NCBI GenBank assembly: GCA_000787465.1
Contig: JSYX01000454.1
Span: forward strand, 1-28,910
Direction: 5' to 3'
Source: Thermomucor indicae-seudaticae
Lineage: Eukaryota; Mucoromycota; Mucoromycetes; Mucorales; Lichtheimiaceae
Length of the DNA: 28,910 bases
The notes beneath the pieces were generated by a model that made no database searches, was not told where the DNA came from, and saw nothing but the letters and a program-made list of their open reading frames with translations. A program made the translations under genes and the position numbers. Shown in pieces: positions 1-9,649 of the stretch; positions within the stretch are counted from its first letter, which is position 1, and each line of letters opens with the position of its first letter.

Positions 1-924
1 TTCAAATTTGATCGCCAAAAGAACGGTCTAAAATTAGATTAATTAGCGATTGATGCCCGGATAGGAAAGCAGAAGCCGCAGGCAATGGAAAGAAGCCAAG
101 GGTCTGTCGAATGGTAAGGAGTCTAGAACCTTTGGATAAGAAGAGCAAATGATATGCGGTATATGAAGGAAAAAAGTAGCTGAGCACACAAAATACATAG
201 ATCTTGTTCGTGTCAAGCAGTTCATCGTACACTGACCAGTGGATACAAAGCGTGAGTGAAGTGATCTTTGTCTCTTGCCTGAGGGGCAGACGTGAGCATT
301 CCGTTGGACAACGGTGAAGCTTAAATTACATAGATGCGGAAAGGCCTTCGTCAACACGTTCTATTAACAGCAGCTTTGAGATTGATATACTTCGAATAAC
401 AGCTTCCAGCGATTCGGCCATCCATTGAAATACAGAATGCGTGATCTAACAAACTCAGTGCAATGGTTCCGTGGGATCAGGACATGAAGCAGTTCCGTGT
501 TACGGATTCCAAAGATCATTGTGCCCACTGTCCCGGGGCGTTGATTGCCTATCATTTACAAGCTCAGAATGTCATAGCCTTAATCCGTAATGAGCGAGCA
601 CAGTAGCGAAAACCTTTATGAGCATTGTGAATGAGTGGCTTGCCAGCGGAGTTGGCAGAAATGACGCGTTGCTCTTGCATGGTGAACTCTGGACGAACGT
701 GACAACAAGGATTTGCCTACAAGCCGGATGGTTTTGTAAATGGTAGGGCAATATGGTGCTATCGAATGAATGCTATTTTCTCAAAAAAATCTTTCCCTGG
801 GAAGTCGTCGTACTCTTACAGTCCACTGACAGCGTGCATGATTCCATTGGCAATAAGAAGAGCTTTGAAATGCACTCTTTCGACGTCTTATGATATGCAA
901 AGAGCAACTACACTTAGAAATCAA
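1..924. other. Unresolved region downstream of POLA2
   Basis: No gene could be assembled here. The minus strand has several open segments of 40-76 codons (for example 364-555 and 43-357) that could be exons of a gene running off the left edge. They lack a recognisable domain, and I could not join them by consistent splice sites. The segment immediately downstream of the POLA2 stop (about 560-924) also has no convincing coding signal. Confidence 0.3.
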
Positions 925-3579
925 TTACAGTTTCACCAGATCTATTCTTGTGCGTTCATGCAATTTTGCGTCTGTTCCAACGGATCCGTCCGCAAGTTTC
1001 GGTAGAGGATGAATGGTAATTTTCGCGTACGTACCACCAGACAGTTTCCGTGTCAAGTGTCCAGGGTTTAAGCAAACAACATGCTCCACAATCTAAACAA
1101 GATCCATTATTAGGAAGTTCTCCCCGAACCAACATTAAAAGAGCAATTGAGGCGCGCCTTTACCTTGACAAAATGTTTAAGCTTGGATGGAATAATGAGA
1201 ATATCAGGCTTTACAGGAATTTGAATATCTGGTAATTTTTCAGAATCTATGCTGTCACCTGGAGCAGGTGGGAAAAGCGGATAAAATCTATACCATCAAG
1301 AGTCGTTATTATTACACAATCAAAGAAGAAGGGAAATTCTGTATCAGTGAGCTTACGTTTGTTGCTCCAGGAGGTGCTTAGTTAACCTTGCTAGCCGATC
1401 GGAATGGGTTTTGGACCTGTCATAAAAGGCAACGCAAAAAAGCTTAGACCATGTGAAAACACACAGCTACTATGTATCCTTTCGGCCATCCATACCTTGA
1501 TATTTCTTCGGCGCCCATATGCATGAGAATATCTATATTGCCAATAGCTAATATAGTACCATTGATATCCACCGTCGCCGGATTACTCAGGAACTGTACA
1601 CTATTATTGAGATCTTCTACTATGAGTTTTTTATCGAAACTTGGTTGTGGGAATAATGGGTATTCGAGTATCATGTCGTCAGGATGCGGCATCACCAGGA
1701 TCCGCGTTTCGGGGCATTGCTTGCTGAGTTGTATTAAGCGACTGGTCACGTTTTGCTCAAAGGTCTCTTCCGGAGAGACCTCCATGGTGCCAGACGCTAC
1801 GCTCGGATGTGACTCAGACACAAAAGGACCAAGCTATTATGACAGAGACATTGAGTGTTTTACGTTGAGACCGGAGAGGGTCCAACTCCAAACCTTACCA
1901 GGATAATCACATCGGGTCGCAGAGAAGCACAAGCGACAAGTAGCTCTTCTAATGGCCGATAGGAAAGATCATCGTCTAGTGTGTAAGGACCGGCTGCGAC
2001 GACCATTTCCAGAGGCAAGCCGTTCATCGTAGTGCCATAGCTGCTTTCGTAAAGTTGTTGAGGGCTTCGGACGGGCGCGGGTGGCAAAGGCGGCTATACA
2101 CATCGTCATATCGTTCGTTATTCGCTATGTTCCATTATTGGGTTTTCTCTGCGTTATTACCATCAAGAATTTGTTTACTGTAAAAATATCTCCCGTATTG
2201 TTAACTCCCTCTACTCCTACGATCTGACCCATGGTACACAACCTTGTCAGATATCTGCTCAAGTTGTTGTCCAGACGTATTGTATATGATAAATAAATAC
2301 CTGACCGGGAAACAGACCAAACTCTTCAACATTGTCAAGGTTTAACCGAACTCGTTTTCCCATTCCTAGTTCTCGCGACGTTTCCAAGACTACCGATTTG
2401 TCATTCAGCTTTCCTTCAGTAGCATCACAACAAATTCGTCCTGCTGCCACGATCGAACTCTACACAAACAAGCCTATTATTAGAGACGCACACACAGAAT
2501 TCGGACACATGACCCTTTTTCGTTTTCTCTTTCTAACTTGCCTGGTTTGGGCGCGTAGGGTTACCGTATGGTTCTGTCAGGTTGTGATGTTTTTCAATGG
2601 CTTCCATAATAAACTCGATCCGTTCGTCCAACGCTTAGAAAACGGCATTATTATATATCAACGCGAGTCTCGTATTCCATATAGCTCCTCCTCAGTTTAC
2701 TGCTTACCATCCGCTCTGTCCCTGATCTTTTCAAACATATAACGGTAGGCATCGACAGTCTGGATTGGCTTTACAATTGCTCGTTTCTCGGTTGATGACA
2801 GGGATCCGCGTGTAGCAAGGTGACCATTGTATTGATCATCAACGACATGTGCAGCTTTTCGTTCAGAAAATTGAGTGGATGTCTGCGAACTATATATACG
2901 AAAGTATAAGGCCAATTTTAGCGAGGAAACCACTGCAGTCGCTATATTGTCACTTACGGTTGAAGTTGAGAAGACAGGGCAAAGGAGGTGGTTGAGCGAT
3001 TCATTGTACTTGTTGCAGCACCAGCAGCAGGCGTAGGTTTCGAAAAAGCGGCAACACCTTGACCTGTTAGCTTGGACATACTGCACATGTCCTCAAAGGA
3101 ATGAATCTGGCAGCTTTATAGCAAATATACCCCTCCCTCTCTCCTTACAAGTTTTCGAGTATATCATCTTCGTCCATGGCGCTTGTATATTCCGAGAAAT
3201 CCATCATTGTATTCGTGTTCGTCACCACTGTCCGTGTAGTAGTACGTTGCTGTTTCTGCTGCTGTTGAAGACTTTGCTCGAAATCGCGCTGTAGATTTAT
3301 TCTGAATTGCCGAATCAAGTCGACGGTGGGTGTCAGAAGAGGTCCCTTCCTTAGGCTAAACGAAAACGCTTCCCATTTGATATGCAAGTCTTGGGCTGAC
3401 AGAGAGTATATTCGGCAGAGAGATTCCACTGGTTGGAAAAACGGAAGGGTGCCTAAGTGATCTGCTAGATCGCTTGCTGTTTTTCACAAAAGAGACTCAC
3501 GCTCTGTTAATGCCAGAGAATTGCTTCCGTCGTCTTCGGCAAGTTGGAATACTTTGGCTATTGTGGCCCGATCACTCAT
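925..3579 (-). CDS. POLA2: DNA polymerase alpha subunit B (primase-polymerase alpha regulatory subunit)
   Basis: Regulatory B subunit (Pol12 in yeast) of the DNA polymerase alpha-primase complex, which starts replication in the nucleus. I rebuilt it from twelve exons: 3579-3501, 3452-3149, 3080-2958, 2889-2708, 2633-2542, 2459-2301, 2223-2161, 2093-1899, 1833-1496, 1416-1357, 1287-1164 and 1092-925. They sum to 1887 nt, i.e. 628 aa, close to the 598 aa of the human protein. An N-terminal segment (SLCRIYSLSAQDLHIKWEAF) is followed by a low-complexity linker, YRYMFEKIRDRAD, the OB-fold region (GRICCDATEGKLNDKSV, LFPGQ), the inactive calcineurin-like phosphoesterase region (AAGPYTLDDD, LRPDVIILLGPF, MGAEEIS) and the conserved tail (PDILIIPSKLKHFVK, CLNPGHLTRKLSGGTYAKI). 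The start ATG precedes a 48-nt first intron and lies just downstream of an E2F-like palindrome. One intron is GC-AG. Family assignment is firm; individual exon edges are inferred. Confidence 0.95.
2460..2541 (-). other. GC-AG intron of POLA2
   Basis: The donor reads CCAG|GCAAGT and the acceptor TGTAG|AG. This is the only junction that keeps the frame from the NPTRPNQ segment into the OB-fold segment SSIVAAGRICC. A nearby GT (CCATACG|GTAACC) would shift the frame. Confidence 0.75.
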
Positions 3580-3611
3580 GGTGTGCCTGAAGTTACGCGA
3601 GGAATAAAAGC

Positions 3612-3629
3612 GCGCGAAAATTTTCGCGG
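3612..3629. promoter_or_regulatory. Head-to-head E2F-like sites forming a 16-bp palindrome
   Basis: CGCGAAAATTTTCGCG at 3613-3628 is a perfect palindrome. With its flanks it contains GCGCGAAA (the complement of the E2F consensus TTTCGCGC) and TTTCGCGG. It is centred about 40 bp upstream of the POLA2 start codon. G1/S control by E2F or the analogous fungal SBF/MBF factors is known for DNA-replication genes; that this site acts so is inference. Confidence 0.6.
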
Positions 3630-4231
3630 TCAAGTTTCACTTCAAACGCTCGGTATCTATTCGACAAGACAACAGCAATGGACATCCTGGGAAGCGTTTA
3701 CACACGTCAGGGTATATTACCACTACGATTTCGGTAGGGCTGCCAAAATAACGACTTTCACGTGTGATGTATCGCTAAAGATCGTCCATAATGGAACTAA
3801 GAGCCATTAATTTGCATATGCCCATATAGATAATGGCTAATCGTTTGAATGGGTTGAAAGACGATGCACTCATAGTCTTGTAACTGGCAACACGATGTTG
3901 CCCTGCTTAACCTCGAAAGGCGCTTTTTCGACTCCCGTTTCGACCTGAAAAGGTGCCCGGAAGACTGAGAAAGCCCGATGAGGCAATCATTTGTGAGTAC
4001 ACTGGATCAATATAGCGGTTCTCCATAAGATATAGTCAAAACCTGTATTTATCTATCTTTGTGTGCGGGCAGTTCACGATTGCTTTGACGTGGTGCATGT
4101 AGGCAAATGGCATGCAATAAAGAAATTGAAAGCCCGTCAAGCTCGCAGTGGGGGGCGGCGGGCCACCCACTGTAAAGCACTTGGTTGGGCGCTCCGCAGA
4201 GTTCCTCCTCTTTCGTACGACACTTAACAGA
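3630..4231. promoter_or_regulatory. Divergent intergenic region between POLA2 and RACK1
   Basis: About 600 bp without a supported gene. It lies between the two divergent starts, so it should hold both promoters and 5' UTRs. A GC-rich patch (4147-4170) and a short pyrimidine-rich stretch lie upstream of the RACK1 ATG. Open frames on either strand here (3544-3810 plus, 4036-4332 minus) show no domain. Confidence 0.5.
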
Positions 4232-5634
4232 ATGGACACCTTGACTCTTCGCGGAACGCTCGAAGGTGTGCTATCGGATACGGATGGATGTGGATGAGAT
4301 AGATAACTTGGCGTGGGGTGATGGATGAACATGTCAGAGGAGAGAGGAGGAACGCGAACGGAACAGCATTTTTAATCCCGCATTGTGTTCTTTTTAGGCC
4401 ATGGCAACTGGGGTAAGCAGACCGATTCTTTTTTCTTTTGACGTTCAGTAATGGGCGCGCAATTCGGCATACTTTCAGTAAAAAACGAAAATTGTCGGCA
4501 ACATTACGAGCAGACATGTGGAAAAACGCATTATCCATCAATTTTTTTATGCAATGGCAATAACGCTAAAACTTTTCCCTGTTTAATTTATAGTCACTGC
4601 CATTGCTACCACCTCTGAGGCCCCTGACATGGTCTTGTCCGCTTCGCGTGGTATGTAAAAGAAAACGAAAGTTCGACATGTATTTGAGATGGATATGCTA
4701 ATGACCGAACCGCGCCTGTATAGACAAGTCCGTTATTGTCTGGCACCTTACTCGGTAAGCTTTTCTGTTCGTAGCACTATGGAATACATGTGTGGCTAAA
4801 GCGGGAGGTAAATTCAGTGATGAGCTGAACTATGGTGTTCCTCGTAAGTCCTTGTTGGGTCACAACCACTTTGTTCAGGACCTTGCCATCTCTTCGGACG
4901 GCCAGTTCGCTCTCTCTGCCTCGTGGGACAAGACCCTTCGTTTGTGGGATTTGAACACTGGCACGACCACTCGTCGCTTTGTTGGACACACCAGCGATGT
5001 CCTTTCCGTCTCGTTCTCGGCCGACAACCGCCAGATCGTGTCTGGTTCTCGTGACAAGACTATCAAGCTCTGGAACACGCTTGGCGAGTGCAAGTTCCAG
5101 CTGACCGAAGACGGCCACTCTGACTGGGTTTCGTGCGTCCGCTTCTCGCCCAACCCTGCCAACCCGGTTATCGTCTCTGGTGGCTGGGACAAGATCGTCA
5201 AGGTCTGGGATCTTACCAAGCTGAAGCTTCGCACCAACTTCATCGGCCACAACGGCTACGTCAACACGGTTACGGTTTCTCCTGATGGTTCTCTGTGCGC
5301 TTCCGCTGGCAAGGACGGTGTTGTGATGCTCTGGGATTTGAACGACTCGAAGCACTTGTACTCGCTTGAGGCTGGCGACGTTGTCAACGCCCTGACCTTC
5401 TCGCCCAACCGCTACTGGCTCTGCGCCGCCACTGCCACCTCCATCAAGATCTGGGATCTGGAGAACAAGTCGTTGGTTGATGAGCTTCGTCCCGAGTTCA
5501 ACCAGGTCGGCGGCAAGAAGAAGGCTCGTGACCCTGAATGCGTTTCGATCGCATGGAGCGCTGATGGCAGCATTCTGTTCTCTGGTTACACGGACAACCT
5601 TATCCGTGTCTGGCAAGTTTCGCGCACTCTTTAA
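4232..5634 (+). CDS. RACK1 (Asc1/CpcB) ribosome-associated seven-bladed WD40 scaffold protein
   Basis: Small-subunit ribosomal scaffold that binds protein kinase C and other signalling proteins and tunes translation. Five exons, 4232-4265, 4398-4412, 4594-4650, 4724-4754 and 4818-5634, sum to 954 nt and give 317 aa, the same length as human RACK1. The N-terminus starts [17 protein letters not shown] and the first blade ends SASRDKSVIVW. The last exon carries blades two to seven, including [39 protein letters not shown] and [11 protein letters not shown]. Exon 2 is a 15-nt microexon encoding the GH of blade one. The last exon is much richer in G/C-ending codons than its neighbours, as expected for a very highly expressed gene. 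Reading only the long last exon would lose the first WD repeat. Confidence 0.97.
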
Positions 5635-5661
5635 TTTCCCTTCCTTCCGAGTTAAAGGAAT

Positions 5662-5667
5662 AATAAA
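5662..5667 (+). terminator. Poly(A) signal of RACK1
   Basis: AATAAA lies 28 nt after the RACK1 stop codon, in the 139-nt gap to the convergent M20 gene. Confidence 0.5.
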
Positions 5668-5773
5668 CCATGCATGATTCTGTTGTGGTTGTATATATAA
5701 AATATGATAATCAGCAAAAAAAGAAAGAAGGATAATTTTTGGCCGTGGTGATTCATTGGTCTTTTACTGGGTT

Positions 5774-7584
5774 CTATTCTCGAAATTCACTGGGTACAGT
5801 GGATTCATATTCGATCTTTGCGGATTTCAGAAAGTCTCTGTCGAGCAGTACATGGGCGGCAACCATGGATAGAGCCTTGGCGGCGTTGATAGTACGCTGA
5901 TGTGCTTCGGGTGTCCTGGCAGCCTCAGCAAATTGTTTGGTGTGGGGAACTGCTTCTGTGCCGATAGCAAAATTGGGATGAATACCCGGAACGACATAGC
6001 TCACGTTGCCAAAGTCAGTTGAACCACCAACGCCTGCGACTTCTTGTAGCTCACGAGACGGCAGTTCCACACCGAATTGACTTTGCATATACTGAGCATA
6101 CGTGTTTGCTAACACGGAATTCTGGATGACGTCTGGTGTTGCATGTTTTAAGCCCACCATTGTCAGTATCTTTAATCACTTTTCCGACTTACTTTTGCAC
6201 ATGCCGGCTTCACGCCAACGAAAAGTGACCTCGCAACCGGTCGCCAAAGCAGCGGCTTTAAAGCAGTTCTCAAATGCTACTTTAAGCTCTTTGACACGAG
6301 CTGCATCAGTACCCCGCACGCAAAAGTGGCCTGAAGTATACTCCGGAATGACATTAGCCTACAAAATAAGTCGGATCAGAAAGAAGAAGGCCCTCCTTAT
6401 GTGGGTTATACGGCGGAAATATCTTACTGCTTTTCCACCTTCAGTGATGATACCATGTATCCTAAAGTACCGGTTAATTTGGTTTCTCATTTCGCCACGA
6501 AGATACCCCACCTATCTGTCGGTTGCAATTGCTGTCGTAGTAAGCCCACGTTGACCCAAGCTTGACAGATGGCATCTAAAGCATTGACTCCTATGCTCTC
6601 GTCAGCTAGTCGTCATTGAGTCTATTGAGATCGCATTTACCTTCCCAGGGAGCAACTACCACATGATGGATAATAAGTTGCCGATTCGTTTTTCTTATGT
6701 AAAAGCTGACTTACCGCCTGCATGGCTGCTTTTGCCGCGGAACTCGACGCGGACGTCTTGAAATGCCGTGCCAGCCCAGAAATGAACATTCTTGGGACTT
6801 GGGTGAAGCATCATGCACACATCCACGTTATCCTGAAATCCGCGCTTCTGGATAATCCCAATCTTTCCGTCCAGTTTCTCTATTGTACGCGGAAATCTTA
6901 TGAAAAGGGCCAGTAAAGCAGAGGGCGGCGTCATAGTATACCTTCAGCAGGAGTCCCAAACAAGACCACTTTGCCAGATGCCACGCCTTTTTCGAGAAAC
7001 GTCTTGACCGCCAACGCACAAGCCAGGCCACTAATGGCAATCAAATTATGACCACATGCATGACCCAACCTATATACGTACACACATAGCATAAGAAAAA
7101 TGGGGTAACTCCAATAGGGATGATGATGCTTACCCTGGCAAGGAATCATATTCTGAGCAAAAGCCGACGCGACGATGATGATCCGGTGAATAGTCGCCGC
7201 TTGCATACTCTGCCATGAACGCCGTCTTTAAGCCGAAAGCAGACCGGGTCACAGTGAAGCCTTGCCTTTCCAAAAAACCGGTCAGGATTTCATGTGCATG
7301 ATGCTCTTCCCTTCCTACTTCTGGATGGCTATGAAGCTTTTAACCAACCAAGAAGGGCAGTTACTATTAGTTCTCTTTCTCATCTGTAGCCATTGCAGTA
7401 TTCTTACATCTAAACTGATCTCACGAAGTTGAGAGGAAGCTTGGTCGATAGCGCCGTGGATCAGTTCCTGTGCTTTTGTGATACTCGTGTCGACTGCAGT
7501 CTAAGCAGTGCAGATATTATTGAGTGAACGAAGCTTAACGGCTAGGATGCAGTGCTGGTAATTTAGTACCTGAAGAACGGTCAT
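5774..7584 (-). CDS. M20D-family amidohydrolase / peptidase M20 domain-containing protein (PM20D2-like)
   Basis: Metal-dependent amidohydrolase of the AbgB/PM20D2 group, probably cleaving acyl-amino-acid or dipeptide amide bonds in the cytosol; the substrate is unknown. Ten exons: 7584-7570, 7500-7408, 7336-7134, 7069-6942, 6879-6715, 6655-6641, 6605-6512, 6461-6428, 6358-6193 and 6132-5774. They sum to 1272 nt, i.e. 423 aa, a usual family length. Visible motifs, in order, are LHSHPEVGREEHHAHEIL, the metal-ligand motif LGHACGHN, GTPAEE with the general-base glutamate, CMMLHP, FRGKSSHAG at the start of the lid domain, IHGIITEGG, and GGSTDFGNVS near the C-terminus. The first coding exon is only 15 nt and exon 6 is a 15-nt microexon. 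The start is inferred: an alternative ATG at about 7711 does not splice in frame. The gene converges on RACK1. Confidence 0.9.
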
Positions 7585-7800
7585 GATTGGAACAAAAGGT
7601 TTCTTGACTTACCCGTCGTCGCTTGTCCTTTTATAAGTATCCGCGGGATGCCTACTTACAGAAGGTCAACCTCTTGATGACCTTTTTGCAAATGATTTAT
7701 GTCATTCGGCATTAACTCTGTGGGAAATGCCGAAACCCAACCGCTTTTATTGCGTAGCAGCTCTTCAGGAACTTCTTGATAGTACGATAAACGCAGGGTA
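7585..7800. other. Short intergenic gap
   Basis: This contains the likely promoter of the M20 gene. Nothing else could be supported. Confidence 0.4.
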
Positions 7801-8700
7801 CTATGCCGTGTCATATTTTTTATTTTTTGCATTTATGCATACAGGGCTGAAGTAATTGTCGGGCTGCTTCCTTTCTTCGAAGAGCTTGGTGTCAGGGATA
7901 GAGTTTACCACCTGACTCGACTCGTCGTGAATACAACATGTACCTTGAATGGTTTTCTCATTGACCAACGGAAGATAAACCATAGTTAGGGACAAGGTCG
8001 AGGGAGTGGGTGGTGGAGACGACGCAGACGGCGGTAGCGTGAAAAACACATCTAGTGGTAGCAAGTCGATTGGCTTAGTGGTTTCATTGTACTGACGCTG
8101 AAACAAGGTCTTGATGAACGCCGACGGTGAGCCTTAGGCGGATAAAGTTGCAACGGCAGCATGTCTGCACGATGACCATATCTTTACAGCCATTTTTAGC
8201 GTTCTATATTACGTTGGTCCCCCCCGCATCAGGGAACACCTCTTGCGAGGCCAAGCCAAAGTATGACGCTGCATGACCTTTGCTATCTGATCGTGAATTA
8301 TTGGAATTCCTTATGACTTGTGAGGCGCTTGCATCTGGTCGCCTTTCTACGCACACTTTCACAGAGAGAGAGAGAGTCAGTCCTTTGTATATTCTGCTGT
8401 AAGCGCAACGTCGCTGCGGTTAGCTAATACATTGCCGCAGAGAGGTTCGACCAAAACAGGAACGCTGATTACGTTGGCGCTATGCAAATGGGCGGCATAT
8501 GAAGGTTCTTTCGGGACGAGCCGTTGCACTAAGCTTTGTACCGTAAGATTCTTGCACGGACTAGCTTTTGCGAAAAAGTTCAGCTGCTTCTGCATATCGT
8601 AAACAGGTAAAACCTATCCACCACTTCTGATAATCTAACATAAGAGGAGCCATCGGTTCCAGTGTTTAGTTATCTTATACCGTGTGTCACTGTAGTTTGG
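7801..8700 (-). CDS. Unrecognised spliced gene, structure unresolved
   Basis: Three protein-like minus-strand blocks occur in order. Block one is 8595-8377 (MQKQLNFFAKASPCKNLTV, then SYAAHLHSANVISVPVLVEP). Block two is about 8345-8240 (RSDSKGHAASYFGLASQE). Block three is about 8130-7801, with TTKPIDLLPLDVFFTLPPS and a stop at 7801. A textbook intron end (GGACTGAC branch point, (CT)n tract, GTAG) separates blocks one and two, and CTAAG precedes block three. I could not find a donor set that keeps frame throughout, so this may be one gene, two, or partly decayed. I do not recognise the product. Confidence 0.35.
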
Positions 8701-8891
8701 ATCTTCTTGACTATATGTCTATAAACTCATTCGCTCGTGTATTGTCAAGTGAGTGTATCGCTTCCATGTTAAAAGCACTGTTTTTTTTGAAATTACGGTC
8801 AATATCGTTGAAGGAACGAACGTTAGTCATGACCCCCAGAGCATAATGAGTTCCGAAAGCGGTAATGTTGCATATTATTTGGTATAGGCCA

Positions 8892-9173
8892 TCAAAGATC
8901 CAGTAAACAAGGGACGTCGTTGTCCAATCCCAAGGTATTCCTGAGAATACTATACTGGTCTAAAACGCACGCCTTGCCAGAGTTATTCTCGTTAATAGTA
9001 CAACGAGAGAGAGCACGTGGATCTGAGGGAGCTGTGTGCATTGACCACAAAGGTAACTCAAGAGACTGTAGAGTACATATCGATGAATCTATATGTGCAT
9101 AAACCCAGTCTTTCACTTTCGGCAAACAAACAGTAATCTGAATGTGCTTTTTATCATTTACGTTTGTTATCAA
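8892..9173 (-). CDS. Open frame, unknown product
   Basis: About 93 codons are open on the minus strand (KDWVYAHIDSSICTLQSLEL is typical of its content), ending at 8892. The only start-like codon is TTG, so it could be an exon of an unresolved gene, possibly the one at 7801-8700. No domain is recognised. An overlapping plus-strand frame (8920-9102) is weaker. Confidence 0.2.
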   Translation of the reverse strand: MITNVNDKKHIQITVCLPKVKDWVYAHIDSSICTLQSLELPLWSMHTAPSDPRALSRCTINENNSGKACVLDQYSILRNTLGLDNDVPCLLDL

Positions 9174-9412
9174 AAGAAACAGTTTTTTAAGAATGAGTAG
9201 AACTCATTTACAGCTACGTCTATAGCGCAATATATTGCCCACGTAAGCCCGTGAAACCTGCTAGGTGGAAAATTCGCGACAGTCGGTAAGTGTATTTCTA
9301 TAACAGGTCAACGAACAACGAGGTAGTGCAACCACAAAAATTATTGGATTTTTTCTCTTGCAGTAGAAATCACCAGAGCAATTACAAAAGAAAACAGGTA
9401 TTTTTATTCTAC
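9174..9412. other. Intergenic, nothing supported
   Basis: AT-rich sequence with a short GCAATATATTGC palindrome near 9226. No gene was seen. Confidence 0.3.
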
Positions 9413-9586
9413 ATGCCATCTCTGGATCATGATAACAGACCCCATTGGGACGAAAGTTGTCGCAATAATCATCTGAGAAGGGAGGGTGGGCCAGGGGAAG
9501 AAACTGTTCCTGGAAAAGAAGATCACTGTGTCGCGTGGATATATCCCCGCTACGAGCTAATACAAAACAGACAGAAGCAGATGTAA
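9413..9586 (+). CDS. Small open frame upstream of the coiled-coil gene
   Basis: 57 codons starting MPSLDHDNRPHWDESC, very hydrophilic, with the stop 63 nt before the next ATG. It could be a separate small gene, an upstream ORF of the coiled-coil mRNA, or chance. There is no recognised domain and no splice pair joins it cleanly to the downstream frame. Confidence 0.2.
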   Translation: MPSLDHDNRPHWDESCRNNHLRREGGPGEETVPGKEDHCVAWIYPRYELIQNRQKQM

Positions 9587-9649
9587 AAGCTTATCGCCAC
9601 CTGTGTTTCTGTTTCGTTTATTTTCATAACCAACACTGATGTCAAGGCC

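Noticed and set aside
4036..4541. Two overlapping minus-strand frames of about 100 codons
   Set aside because: They overlap RACK1 exons 1-2 on the other strand, in a promoter/intron region, and have no domain or codon signal.
4266..4817. Intronic C/D snoRNA in RACK1 (known in yeast ASC1 and in animals)
   Set aside because: I searched the four introns by eye for paired C (RTGATGA) and D (CTGA) boxes and found no convincing pair.
4777..5616. 279-codon minus-strand open frame
   Set aside because: It is exactly antisense to the RACK1 last exon, whose G/C-ending codons remove stops from the other strand. It shows no domain.
8361..8376. GA microsatellite (others at about 20631 and 22984)
   Set aside because: On the minus strand these are (CT)n polypyrimidine tracts in introns of minus-strand genes, so they are explained by splicing.
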